Shown: in pieces, positions 17,404 through 26,023 of the stretch
Layout of the letters: every line of letters starts with the position of its first letter
Position numbering within the stretch: position 1 is the stretch's first letter
Origin: Armatimonadota bacterium
GTDB lineage: Bacteria; Armatimonadota; HRBIN16
Assembly (NCBI GenBank): GCA_026003175.1
Contig: BPGT01000004.1
Span: forward strand, 62,001 to 126,000
Reading direction: 5' to 3'
Length of the DNA: 64,000 nucleotides
Translations under genes and position numbers: made by a program
Notes under the pieces: model-generated
The model's input: only the letters and a program-made list of their open reading frames with translations
What the model was told of the DNA's origin: nothing
The model's database searches: none

Positions 17404-18690
17404 ATGAACGAGAAAGAAGCGCGCGAGATTTGTGAGAAAGCCATCGCCTTCAGCGAGGCAGAGCATGTACAGGTGAACCTCTATGGGACACGAGAAGCCT
17501 CTACTCGTTACGCCAACAACGAAATCACCCAGAACGTTGCGAAGAGCCAGATGAGCCTGCGCGTGACCTGTGCCTACGGCAATAAAGTAGGACGTTGTAG
17601 CACCAACCGGCTGGATACCGATTCCATCCGCGAGACAGTGAGGCGTGCTGAGGAGATGGCGCGTGTGGCAGAACCTGACACCGAGTTTCTCCCCCCGCCG
17701 GAGCCGACAGCTTACCGCCCGATACAGGCGTACGCCGACAGTACCGCGCACGCCACCCCTGAAGACCGTGCCCGTGTGGTGAGACGGGTTATCGCCGAGG
17801 CGAGGTCACGGGGGTTAAAGACGGCAGGAAGCTTCGCGACGAATGCCAGTGCTGTCGCGGTCGCAAACAACAAGGGACTGTTTGGTTTCCATACTGCCAC
17901 GCGGGCATCGCTGATATGCACCATGATGGCGGAGGACAGCAGCGGCTGGGCTGAACAGACGCACGAAGAGATGAACGCCATTTCCCCCGAAGAGGTCGCC
18001 AAACGAGCCGCCGACAAGGCGGAAGCAGCACGTCATCCCCGAGAGGTTCCGCCCGGCGATTATACTGTGGTGCTGGAACCGGCAGCGGTAGCGGAACTGC
18101 TGGCATACATGGCATGGAGTATGGACGCCAAAGCCGCCGATGAAGGGCGTTCCGCCTTCACCGGCAAGGAAGGAACCGCTATCGGTAACAGCCTGGTCAC
18201 CTTGCAATCCCTCCCCGCGCATCCCGAGTGCCCGGCAGAGCCTTTCTTTGACGATGGGATGCCCACACCGGATGTGACGTGGATAGAGCAGGGTGTGCTG
18301 AAAACGTTGGCATACAGCCGTTTCTGGGCGCAGAAGCGGGGTAGAACTTTCACCGGTTATCCATCTAATCTCATCCTGCAGGGTGGAAGCTACTCCCTGC
18401 AGGAACTGGTTGCGCGGGTAGAGGACGGCTTGCTCGTCACGCGATTCTGGTACATTCGCTTTGTGGACCCGATGCAACTGTTGTTGACCGGTATGACACG
18501 CGACGGAGTGTATCGCATTGAGAGAGGCAAGGTCACCCATGCGGTGAAGAACCTGCGATTCAACGAAAGTCCCCTGGTGGTGCTTCAGAACGTGCATTTG
18601 CTGGGCGTTGCACAGCGTGTGGAAGGTAGTATGCTTGTACCTCCGGTAGTGGTGAACGACTTCACGTTCAGCAGCACTACCACCTTCTGA
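17404..18690 (+). CDS. TldD/PmbA family protein, TldE-like
   Basis: The 428-residue protein has the TldE/PmbA organisation: an N-terminal half beginning with EVQVNLYGTREASTRYANN-type strands and a C-terminal half ending NLRFNESPLVVLQNV and a VVVNDFTF strand. It lacks the HExxxH metal site found in TldD, which makes it the non-catalytic partner type. TldD/TldE act together as a peptidase for unfolded or modified peptides. Here no TldD gene adjoins it, so the partner must be elsewhere. A TACAAT lies about 35 bases upstream of ATG 17404. Confidence 0.85.
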   Translation: MNEKEAREICEKAIAFSEAEHVQVNLYGTREASTRYANNEITQNVAKSQMSLRVTCAYGNKVGRCSTNRLDTDSIRETVRRAEEMARVAEPDTEFLPPPEPTAYRPIQAYADSTAHATPEDRARVVRRVIAEARSRGLKTAGSFATNASAVAVANNKGLFGFHTATRASLICTMMAEDSSGWAEQTHEEMNAISPEEVAKRAADKAEAARHPREVPPGDYTVVLEPAAVAELLAYMAWSMDAKAADEGRSAFTGKEGTAIGNSLVTLQSLPAHPECPAEPFFDDGMPTPDVTWIEQGVLKTLAYSRFWAQKRGRTFTGYPSNLILQGGSYSLQELVARVEDGLLVTRFWYIRFVDPMQLLLTGMTRDGVYRIERGKVTHAVKNLRFNESPLVVLQNVHLLGVAQRVEGSMLVPPVVVNDFTFSSTTTF

Positions 18691-18761
18691 GTGCGGGCAC
18701 AGGAGGAGATATACCTTACGTAACGAAACATGTTAATGCAACCGGAAACTGAGGAGGAACC

Positions 18762-19820
18762 ATGAGAAGACCCTGGCTGAATAGCACTGTGGTTGTGGTG
18801 CTTGCGCTGGCGTGGGTCAGTGGAGTATGGGCTCAGGCAAAGTCTCCTGCCAAGAAGCCTGCTGCTCCGGCGAGACCTGCTGCGAAATCGGCTCCTGTGG
18901 CAAAGCCTGCGCAGCCTGCAAACGTAGTGGGGCGCGTAAGTGGAGCGGTCATCACGCGCGACGAGATGCTCAGGACGATGGAAGCGTGGTATGGTCCGCA
19001 GGTGGTGGAGGACCTCATTGCGCTCAAAGTAGTCGAGCAGGAGGCGAAAAAGTACGGTATCACCGCCACCAAAGCAGAAATAGACCAGCGATACAACGAG
19101 GCAATCGACGGAATGCGGGCACGCGTGCCACCCGGCGCGGATGTGTTTGTGGAACTGGCGAAGCAGGGATGGACGCGGGCGCACATGGAAGCGGTGCTCA
19201 GGCGTGCTCTGTTACTGGAAAAGCTGGTAGCACGCACCGTACGCGATGATGACTTCATCCAGGCGCGTCACATCTTGATACAGCCACAGATGCCCACTAT
19301 CTCTCCCGACCAGAACGTGAGCGCGGAAGAGCGACAGAAGATGTTCGCCGAGGCGCGTGCAAAGGCGGAGGAAGAGGCGAAGGCGAAGGCGCAGAAGGTA
19401 TATGAAGAAATCAAGGCGGGCAAGGACTTTGCCGAAGCGGCGAAGGAGTATTCCGACGACCGCTCCAATAAGGACAAAGGCGGCGACCTGGGAGCTTTCG
19501 CACGAGGCATGATGGTGCCGGAGTTCGAGAAAGCAGTGTTCGCGCTGAAGCCGGGCGAAATCAGCGAACCGGTCAAAACACCGTACGGCTGGCACATTAT
19601 CAAGGTAGAGAAGCTTGGCAAAGACATTCCTGCGGTGGAGAAAGCCAGATTGACGCAGGTCATCGTGCGCCAGCGCATGGCACAGTATTACCAGGATTTG
19701 CTTAAGAAGGCGAACGGGCAGAACCTGCTGTTGCCCAAACCCTCGGCGGAGACACAACCTCGAACGCCGAGAACGGGTGCCCCGGCGGTGCCGCCCCCGC
19801 CCCCACCACCAAACCGGTAA
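18762..19820 (+). CDS. Exported parvulin-type peptidyl-prolyl isomerase (SurA/PrsA-like)
   Basis: A signal peptide (residues 1-25, cleaved after VWA) is followed by a Lys/Ala/Pro-rich linker, a SurA_N-like helical region (VVGRVSGAVITRDEMLRTM) and a PpiC rotamase domain starting IQARHILIQ. The latter includes the usual GGDLGAFARGMMVPEFEKAVF and PVKTPYGWHIIKVE motifs. The tail is a run of prolines. It should assist folding of secreted proteins in the periplasm or at the cell surface. GGAGGA precedes ATG 18762. Confidence 0.9.
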   Translation: MRRPWLNSTVVVVLALAWVSGVWAQAKSPAKKPAAPARPAAKSAPVAKPAQPANVVGRVSGAVITRDEMLRTMEAWYGPQVVEDLIALKVVEQEAKKYGITATKAEIDQRYNEAIDGMRARVPPGADVFVELAKQGWTRAHMEAVLRRALLLEKLVARTVRDDDFIQARHILIQPQMPTISPDQNVSAEERQKMFAEARAKAEEEAKAKAQKVYEEIKAGKDFAEAAKEYSDDRSNKDKGGDLGAFARGMMVPEFEKAVFALKPGEISEPVKTPYGWHIIKVEKLGKDIPAVEKARLTQVIVRQRMAQYYQDLLKKANGQNLLLPKPSAETQPRTPRTGAPAVPPPPPPPNR

Positions 19821-19855
19821 TGTTCCGACAAACATACCTGTGAGGAGGAGCAACC

Positions 19856-21023
19856 ATGAGCAAGCGCAAGCTGAACGTGGCGTTGATTGGCTACCAGTTT
19901 ATGGGCAAGGCACACAGCAACGCTTACCGGCAGGTCGCTCGCTTCTTCGATGACCTGGAGGTGGAGCCGGTGCTCAAGGTCATCTGCGGGCGCAACGAGG
20001 AGAACGTGCGCAAAGCCGCGCAGAAGTACGGCTGGGAGGAGTACGACACCTCGTGGGAGCGCGTAGTGGAGCGCAAGGACATCGACCTCGTAGATGTGTC
20101 GGTGCCGGGCAACATGCACGCACCTATCGCTATCGCCGCGGCGAACGCGGGCAAGATGGTGCTGTGCGAAAAGCCGCTGGCAAACACGCTGGCGGAAGCG
20201 CGGCAGATGTATGAGGCGGTGCAAAAGAACGGAGTGCGTCACGCGCTTTGCCACAACTATCGCTTTGCTCCTGCGGTACAGCTCGCTAAGCAGCTTATCG
20301 ATGAGGGGCGCATCGGCAAGATTTACCACTTCCGCGGGTACCTACCTGCAAGACTGGATTGCCGACCCCAACTTCCCGCTGGTGTGGCGACTGCAGAAGG
20401 AGATAGCAGGTTCAGGCGTACACGGCGACCTGAACGCACACTTGATTGACCTGGCACGCTTCCTCGTGGGTGAAATCGCCGAAGTGTCGGGTATGATGGA
20501 GACCTTTATCAAACAGCGACCGAAACTGGCGGCTTCCGATGACCGTTTGGGCGCCGTTGCCAGCGGCGAGATGGGCGAGGTGACTGTAGATGACGCCGCG
20601 CTGTTCCTGGCACGTTTCGAAAATGGAGCCCTCGGCAGTATCGAAGCCACCCGCTTCGCGCTGGGACGCAAAAACTACAACCGCTTCGAGATTAACGGCA
20701 GCAAGGGAAGCCTCGTGTTCAACCTGGAGCGTATGAACGAGCTGGAGGTCTATCTGCAAGACGATCCACCGCACCTGCGAGGCTTCCGTGTGGTGCAAGT
20801 AACCGATAGTGTCCACCCATTCATGAATGCCTGGTGGCCCGCCGGGCACATCATCGGCTACGAACATACCTTTATCAACCTCTTCTATACCATGTTCAAA
20901 GCGTTTGACAAAGGCGAAGAGTTCAAGCCGAACTTTGAGGACGGCGTACGCAATCAGGCGGTGCTCGAAGCGGTTGACATCTCCAACCAGCAAAAGCGCT
21001 GGGTGAGTATCTCGGAACTGTAG
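19856..21023 (+). pseudogene. Gfo/Idh/MocA family oxidoreductase with a +1 frameshift near 20340
   Basis: The start at 19856 follows GAGGAGGAG. The Rossmann half contains ALIGYQFMGKAHSNAYRQ and LCEKPLANT. At about 20335-20345 the frame moves by one base: IGKIYHFRG continues correctly as [18 protein letters not shown] only in the next frame, which then runs to 21023 with [15 protein letters not shown] and an intact C-terminal half. One extra base in CGCGGGTACC explains it. Apart from this shift the gene looks healthy, so a sequencing error or very recent mutation is likely. Sugar or inositol dehydrogenase activity would be expected. Confidence 0.85.
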
Positions 21024-21030
21024 TCCGTCT

Positions 21031-21054
21031 GGAGGGCGAGGCTCCTGCCAAGCC
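21031..21054 (+). repeat. Dispersed GC-rich palindromic repeat, copy 4
   Basis: The core is GAGGCTCCTGCCAAGCC, one base from the consensus, seven bases after the frameshifted oxidoreductase gene. Confidence 0.7.
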
Positions 21055-21138
21055 TTTCGTGTCGTGGCTTCGGGTGCTCCGGCACCCGAAGCCACTTTCT
21101 CAAGCTACTCTTTCAAACACGATTCGCGCCTTCACCCT

Positions 21139-21171
21139 GTGGAGGGCGGGGCTCCTACCGAGCTGTTGGTG
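21139..21171 (+). repeat. Dispersed GC-rich palindromic repeat, copy 5
   Basis: The core is GGGGCTCCTACCGAGCT. Like copy 1 it continues into GTTGGTGT, so the shared unit extends beyond the hairpin. Confidence 0.65.
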
Positions 21172-21433
21172 TGCCTGCGCCCGCCACCTAACCCCCCTAC
21201 TCTCTTCCCTGCACGGGAAGGGGGAACGGTAGATGCTCCCCACTCCTTGTAGGAGAGATGAGGTCGATCCAGTACAGGAGATGGCTTCGCCGCTTCGCGG
21301 CTCGCAATGACACATCGGTTGTGTCGGGGTGCGGCCTGGTGTACCGTTAACCTGTGGGAGCCATCAAGGTAGAGGACTCTCTTTTTCTACCGCCGAAATA
21401 AAACCCAACATCACCACAAAGGGGGTGGTTCTC

Positions 21434-22165
21434 ATGGCGACCGTAGTGGTCAGCGTGGACTGCGCGGCGGCAAACCAGGGACAGTGCTACACACCCGAAC
21501 TGGTGCGCGTCGCGGAAGAGTTCCACGTGCCCATGACCTGGTTCATCACTGTATCCGCAAGCGACCCAATGGGCAACATTATGCTCTACCACCGTGAGTA
21601 CCTGCACCGGATTCCCTCGTGGCATGAAGTGGGTCTACGTGTACACTTTCAAAGCAATGGTAACTTCATGACCGACGAGCGCGAGCGTGCTATGTTGATT
21701 CAGGAAGGCAAGGACCTGCTCAAGCAGTGCCATGTCAAACCGACAGCGTTTCGCGCAGCGGATTATGCCCTGCAGGCTTCCGACCTGCGCTACTTGGAAG
21801 ACATCGGCATTGTGGTGGACGGGACACCGGCACCCGGCATCGTGATAGAGGGCAGAGCGGACTGGAGCGGTGCTCCTGCCCATCCGTACCATCCTGCATA
21901 CAACGACCTGAAGGCACAAGGTGACGCAAAGCTGTTGTTGGTGCCTCTGGCAACACACGAGGGGCGGGTGGCGTATCTGGACATGGATTGGGGTTTCCTG
22001 CAAACGATTTTAGACCGCTATCTTCAGCAGGGTTCGGTTATCAGTATCGCCGCGCGTGACTGGGCAAACGGGGTAGCGAACTGGCGTCGGTGTGCCCAGT
22101 ACCTGCGTGAACGCGGCTGTCGTTTCGTCACACTCTCGCAACTGGCGTCAGAGTGGAGTGGGTAG
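21434..22165 (+). CDS. Polysaccharide deacetylase-like (NodB-fold) protein
   Basis: The 243 residues follow the NodB-type barrel: VVVSVDCA at the start, MTWFITVS, HEVGLRVHFQ, FRAADYAL and ending with SVISIAARDWA. The canonical catalytic pair (SxDDG, HxxxH) is altered: the first strand has VDCA and only part of the second His motif is present. Activity is therefore uncertain and the protein may bind rather than cleave glycans. ATG 21434 follows AAAGGGGGTGG; the frame is open further upstream but without a ribosome-binding site. Confidence 0.65.
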   Translation: MATVVVSVDCAAANQGQCYTPELVRVAEEFHVPMTWFITVSASDPMGNIMLYHREYLHRIPSWHEVGLRVHFQSNGNFMTDERERAMLIQEGKDLLKQCHVKPTAFRAADYALQASDLRYLEDIGIVVDGTPAPGIVIEGRADWSGAPAHPYHPAYNDLKAQGDAKLLLVPLATHEGRVAYLDMDWGFLQTILDRYLQQGSVISIAARDWANGVANWRRCAQYLRERGCRFVTLSQLASEWSG

Positions 22166-22187
22166 CAATGCAGTGGGGGGGGGACGG

Positions 22188-22463
22188 CTACCATGCGATG
22201 TGAAAACCGCTGTGCGTGCCTGTAGCATCTCCCCACTGCACCGATACGTCGGTAACCCGTGCCGCAGGTGGTCCCTGCCTCAGTAAGGCAAGCAGCTGGT
22301 TCAGCGACTTTTCGTCGCCTTCTGCTACTACCTCCACCTGACCGGAGGGCAGATTGCGTACCGTGCCGTCCAGCCCCAGAGCACGAGCGTAGCGTAACAC
22401 GAAGGCACGGTAACCTACCCCCTGCACACGCCCTGAAACCAGCGCGACCATCCGTTTGCGCAT
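22188..22463 (-). CDS. acyP: Acylphosphatase
   Basis: This 91-residue enzyme hydrolyses acyl phosphates such as carbamoyl or 1,3-bisphosphoglycerate. The signature GRVQGVGYR holds the phosphate-binding Arg (R19), and the catalytic Asn lies in GTVRNLPSG (N37). Length and fold order are typical. It begins 5 bases after the HDOD gene stop and is likely co-transcribed with it. Confidence 0.95.
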   Translation of the reverse strand: MRKRMVALVSGRVQGVGYRAFVLRYARALGLDGTVRNLPSGQVEVVAEGDEKSLNQLLALLRQGPPAARVTDVSVQWGDATGTHSGFHIAW

Positions 22464-22468
22464 GGCGA

Positions 22469-23350
22469 TTACGTCACCCCGAAGGCAGCTTGCGCCTCGA
22501 CAACCTCCTTCGCTACTACGAGGCGTATCGGTTCATACTGTTCTTCGGGGATGGCGAGAAACTCCTTCACGGCAGGCTCTATCTCGTGCTCGATGCCCGG
22601 TATCAATATCCCTGTCTCCGCCTGATTCACCAGGCAATTGGCGGCGTGAACCAGTGCAGTCGGCTCAAATAGCTCTTTATCCGCCCGAGAAGGGTTGTGA
22701 TGGTAAGCGATGCCGGCGCGAATGGCGGCTGGCAGGTTCCACTTTTGGGCGGCAAATTCGCCCAGTTCGGTATGCGTGGAACCCAGCACCTTTGACTCCA
22801 GCGCCAGCACATCCTCCACCGTGCCGGAGGTTATCTCCATACTGTGCGAGATGAACACATCCATCTCTTCGGGCAGGAACTGGTCGGCAATCAGTTTGCC
22901 GATATCGTGCAGCAATCCAGCGAGGAACACCTCCTCATCCCACTTGGAGCGTTTGAGCCGCGCCAGTACCCTGCCAGCGATGGCGGTCGCCAGAGAATGC
23001 CGCCAATACTCCTGCCGGTTAAACCGCGACTTGCGCTGGCGGGCGTGCACCATCGCGTGGAAAGTGAGCGACATGATGATAGTGCGTATGGTGTTCATGC
23101 CCAGCACAGCGATAGCCCGGCTGACGGTAGATATCCTACCGTTCCCGCCATAGTAGGCGGAGTTCGCCATGCGCAATACCTTTGCAGCCAGCGCGGCATC
23201 CTGCGTGATGACCCGTTCAAAGTCCCTTGTGGAGGCGCGCGGGTCATCTATCAGCCGCATCACCTGCACGGTGATGTGTGGCAGGGGGGGTAGCCCCACC
23301 GCGCGTGATATTCTTATACCAAGAGCATCCCTGTCGTTCACACTCTTCAT
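22469..23350 (-). CDS. HDOD domain signalling protein
   Basis: The 293 residues match a single HDOD domain: LPPLPHITVQVMRLIDDP, then DAALAAKVLRMANSAYYG, AIAVLGMNTIR, and the HD-like pair HDIGKL further on. HDOD proteins lack the full HD phosphohydrolase site and act as scaffolds in signalling and motility networks. This one keeps the HDIGK motif but has no attached output domain. It is transcribed with acyP. Confidence 0.9.
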   Translation of the reverse strand: MKSVNDRDALGIRISRAVGLPPLPHITVQVMRLIDDPRASTRDFERVITQDAALAAKVLRMANSAYYGGNGRISTVSRAIAVLGMNTIRTIIMSLTFHAMVHARQRKSRFNRQEYWRHSLATAIAGRVLARLKRSKWDEEVFLAGLLHDIGKLIADQFLPEEMDVFISHSMEITSGTVEDVLALESKVLGSTHTELGEFAAQKWNLPAAIRAGIAYHHNPSRADKELFEPTALVHAANCLVNQAETGILIPGIEHEIEPAVKEFLAIPEEQYEPIRLVVAKEVVEAQAAFGVT

Positions 23351-23386
23351 TATCGGTAGACCGGTATGGGGACTTCACCAGTAGCT

Positions 23387-24385
23387 CTATTTAACCAGGT
23401 CGTCCGTCTGCTGCACCAGAGGGAGAAGTTTGGCGTCGATGTCCGCTTCCTCCTCGCCTACCTCTGCTTTGAACAGGAACCAGTGTTCCACATGCTCTGC
23501 GGAGCCGCCGGCAGGGATTTTGCGTAGCGCGCCTAACGTCTCCAGCTCCAGCATATCGGCGTTGGTGAAGACCTCCGTGTTGCAACCGTAATCTGGATAG
23601 GTAGCACTGGCATCGTAGACGTAGCGTTTCAGAAACACCTCGCCCTTCAGCACATACGCCGCCCAGCCCTGTTTATTCAACATACCTACCTTCTGCTTGC
23701 CTCGGTCATCGGGTGGCACAGTGGGGTCTTGTTTCAGCTGGATGTACTTCGTGCCCCAGATCCAGCGCGGGTCGCGCATGTTGGTATAGTGCCACAGTAC
23801 CAGCGGACGCGCAGGCAGCAGGTATTGCGAGTGGGGGATATACGGCTCCTGTGGGAAGATGGCTCTTCCGCCCTGCGCCATGAAGGTCAGGCACCACGGC
23901 GCCGCTTCGATGTCCCACAAGTTCTTGTTGGTGAGTCGATGCACCAGTTTCACGTGGTTCTCTGTGGAGGACAGGGTGATCTCTATCTGCTTGACAATGC
24001 CCGTTGAGGGTTCCACTGCCTGAGTCAAAATCAGCGTCTTGCCGTCCCAGCTATATTGCACAGGATCGTTATCGGGGGAGTAGGTACGGGGCATCTGCTC
24101 CGGGGCGTGCCACAGACGATGCCCGCCATACGGACGCCATTCGTTACCACCCGTTTTACCCAGATCGTTCCTGAACTCGTGGAACAGGTTTTGCCCACCT
24201 GTAAAGCCGCACCGAATCACGCGCGGACCCACATCGGTCGTAACAATCAGTTCGATGCGTCCGTTGCTGAGGCGGATACAGTTGTTCCAGCCGCCATACT
24301 GGACCTTTTCCTGAAACTGCAATTGCCCCGCCGATGCCGCCGAAAGCAGGGCGGGGATAAACAGTCCTGCCATTCGCCATGACAT
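23387..24385 (-). CDS. Exported DUF4380 protein
   Basis: ATG 24385 is chosen because AAGGAGGTG lies upstream and a signal peptide follows (cleavage near AASAG). The 333-residue protein has the DUF4380 signature: YGGWNNCIRLSNGRIELIVT, TDVGPRVIRCGF, NLFHEF and GGHRLWHAPEQMPRTY. It is rich in beta strands, like the galactose-mutarotase-type sandwich. The biochemical role is unknown. It is divergent from the PEP-CTERM peptidase gene. Confidence 0.85.
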   Translation of the reverse strand: MSWRMAGLFIPALLSAASAGQLQFQEKVQYGGWNNCIRLSNGRIELIVTTDVGPRVIRCGFTGGQNLFHEFRNDLGKTGGNEWRPYGGHRLWHAPEQMPRTYSPDNDPVQYSWDGKTLILTQAVEPSTGIVKQIEITLSSTENHVKLVHRLTNKNLWDIEAAPWCLTFMAQGGRAIFPQEPYIPHSQYLLPARPLVLWHYTNMRDPRWIWGTKYIQLKQDPTVPPDDRGKQKVGMLNKQGWAAYVLKGEVFLKRYVYDASATYPDYGCNTEVFTNADMLELETLGALRKIPAGGSAEHVEHWFLFKAEVGEEEADIDAKLLPLVQQTDDLVK

Positions 24386-24531
24386 GGAGAACAACACCTC
24401 CTTCACTGTAGGTTCTCGCAAACACGTTTGCGTTGGACGAGGAGGTTTCCTGCCTGCACGGTTTTTGTAGTCTGAAAAAGCATAAAAATTTTTCGAAATT
24501 TTTGCTGAGAATCTCGCAAAAACAGCCTTTT

Positions 24532-24547
24532 GGGTACGAATCTTGCA
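24532..24547 (+). promoter_or_regulatory. Sigma-54 (-24/-12) promoter of the PEP-CTERM peptidase gene
   Basis: GGGTACG-AATC-TTGCA fits the RpoN consensus TGGCACG-N4-TTGCA at 10 of 12 fixed positions, with the invariant GG and GC 12 bases apart. The predicted start (about 24558) leaves a 27-base leader with AAAGGAGG. An A/T-rich near-palindrome lies just upstream (24482-24504). Confidence 0.65.
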
Positions 24548-24584
24548 GTATATAGCTGTAGAAAACGAAAGGAGGTGCCCCAAG

Positions 24585-25775
24585 ATGGCACGCAAAGCGT
24601 TCGGCTTTCTCGGTATCGCACTGGCAATTGCGATGTGGCTGGTTACGGGTACACAAGGCGACCCTGTGGTGGGTTTTGGGCAGATCGCCATCAATGGTAA
24701 CCCTACATCCGTAGGGTTTGTGGATGTGGCGATAACCCCGGGCGCTTCAACGGGGGTAGGCTATCTGAACGTAGCAGTGGACTGGAACAGCAATGGGCTG
24801 GATCCTGGCGACTGGCTGGTGTTTAACTCGGAGATACCGCTACAATCCAGTGACTTTGGTGGCAACTCCGCAGCCTTTTCTTCTACCTTTGACCTGAGCA
24901 GTATCAGTTTGTCGGGGTCTTACACCGTGTATGCGTCGTTCGACCTCTCCACACGTTCCATCCTCGACTTCACCAACCTGCAAACGAATGCCGGCGTGCT
25001 TTTCAGTATCTACGACATCGGCGACCTGCAGGACGGTATCAACTTGGGACTGGACGCGGGTGCAGGTGGCTTTGGTACTGGAAGCGGTTCTTCCCTGAGT
25101 CCGGGCAACGGTGCGCTTTCCCCACTAAACAACATCATCGGGCGGGTACGCCACGACACGCCAGGCATCAAGCAGAAGAAGAACGAGTGTGCGCCTACCT
25201 CCGCCGCGCAGAGCCTGTACTGGCTCCAGCAAAGGCATCCCGGTGCACTGGGAGGCAAACTGCCCGGACAAAATGACCTGATTGACAAGCTGAAAACAGC
25301 AATGCAGTGGAACGACGGTATCGCTCCTGACGATTTTGAGCCGGGCAAGAAGAAGGTCATCGAGGACCTGAAACTGGACAAGCTCATCGTCACCAAGAAA
25401 GGTGGGCAGTTCGACGGCACCAACACCTTCGACTTCGTCAAGAAGGAGATAGAGGCGGGCGAGGACGTGGAACTGCGCATCCAGTACAAAAATGCAGACG
25501 GAAGCAACGATGGTGGACACTGGGTGACGGTAGCTGGCTGGTTCGACGACGGCACCAAGAAGAAACTGTACTTCAAAGACCCTCTCACCGGCGGCAATAC
25601 CGTCGATGAGTACGAGCTGGACGGCACGCGCATCAAGAACTACAAGTACGGTGCTCGTGCCTACATCAGCTTCGCAGTGTCGCAGTCGGTCGTTCCCGAG
25701 CCCGGTACGATGGCGCTGTTCGGCATCGGTGTTATGGCGCCGATGGTAGCGGCATGGCGACGACGCAAAAAGTAG
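24585..25775 (+). CDS. PEP-CTERM-anchored C39-like cysteine peptidase
   Basis: A signal peptide (residues 1-25) leads into about 150 residues of Gly/Ser/Asn-rich beta structure. A papain-like C39-type domain follows: NECAPTSAAQSLYW with the catalytic Cys, GGHWVTVAGW with the His, and FKDPLTGG with the Asp. The C-terminus is a PEP-CTERM sorting signal: VPEPGTMALFGIG, a hydrophobic helix, then RRRKK. It should be processed by an exosortase, not seen in this window. The start ATG 24585 follows AAAGGAGGTG. C39 domains elsewhere mature double-glycine peptides; here the substrate is unknown. Confidence 0.85.
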   Translation: MARKAFGFLGIALAIAMWLVTGTQGDPVVGFGQIAINGNPTSVGFVDVAITPGASTGVGYLNVAVDWNSNGLDPGDWLVFNSEIPLQSSDFGGNSAAFSSTFDLSSISLSGSYTVYASFDLSTRSILDFTNLQTNAGVLFSIYDIGDLQDGINLGLDAGAGGFGTGSGSSLSPGNGALSPLNNIIGRVRHDTPGIKQKKNECAPTSAAQSLYWLQQRHPGALGGKLPGQNDLIDKLKTAMQWNDGIAPDDFEPGKKKVIEDLKLDKLIVTKKGGQFDGTNTFDFVKKEIEAGEDVELRIQYKNADGSNDGGHWVTVAGWFDDGTKKKLYFKDPLTGGNTVDEYELDGTRIKNYKYGARAYISFAVSQSVVPEPGTMALFGIGVMAPMVAAWRRRKK

Positions 25776-25835
25776 CAACTTATTTCTGCGGAAACACGCT
25801 CCATTGTGACCGGGAAGCTCGCAGCTCGGTGGGAG

Positions 25836-25918
25836 CCCCGCTCTAAAGAGCGGGGAGGGGGAATTGCTCCAGGTAGCGTGCTCTCTTGCAATGGCACGAA
25901 GTGCCGAAGCAATTCCCC
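25836..25918 (+). repeat. Nested palindromic element
   Basis: CCCCGCTC-TAAA-GAGCGGGG (25836-25855) is a perfect hairpin without a T-run. It adjoins a larger inverted repeat, GGGGAATTGCT paired with AGCAATTCCCC, enclosing a small GGCAC-GAA-GTGCC hairpin. It lies between the peptidase and the CARF gene. Confidence 0.6.
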
Positions 25919-26023
25919 TCCGACAAAGGAAACCCGGTATACCACAAGATGACGCCATCTATTGCCCTGCAGTGTGCCCTTTGAGTATACTACAGGCAAC
26001 ACATTACCTGCCGGAGGACTTCT

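Larger units (their letters stand above)
21024..21433 (+). other. 410-base gap filled with repeat-like sequence
   Basis: No gene is seen. It holds copies 4 and 5 of the GC-rich palindromic repeat, a short inverted pair (GGCTTCGGGTGC / GCACCCGAAGCC around 21066-21093) and a REP-like stretch at 21279-21312 (GCTTCGCCGCTTCGCGGCTC then CAATGACA) also present in altered form near 2041-2070. Confidence 0.6.

Noticed and set aside
25836-25855. Rho-independent terminator after the PEP-CTERM peptidase gene
   Set aside because: The hairpin is strong but has no T-run on either strand, so it is listed as a palindromic element.
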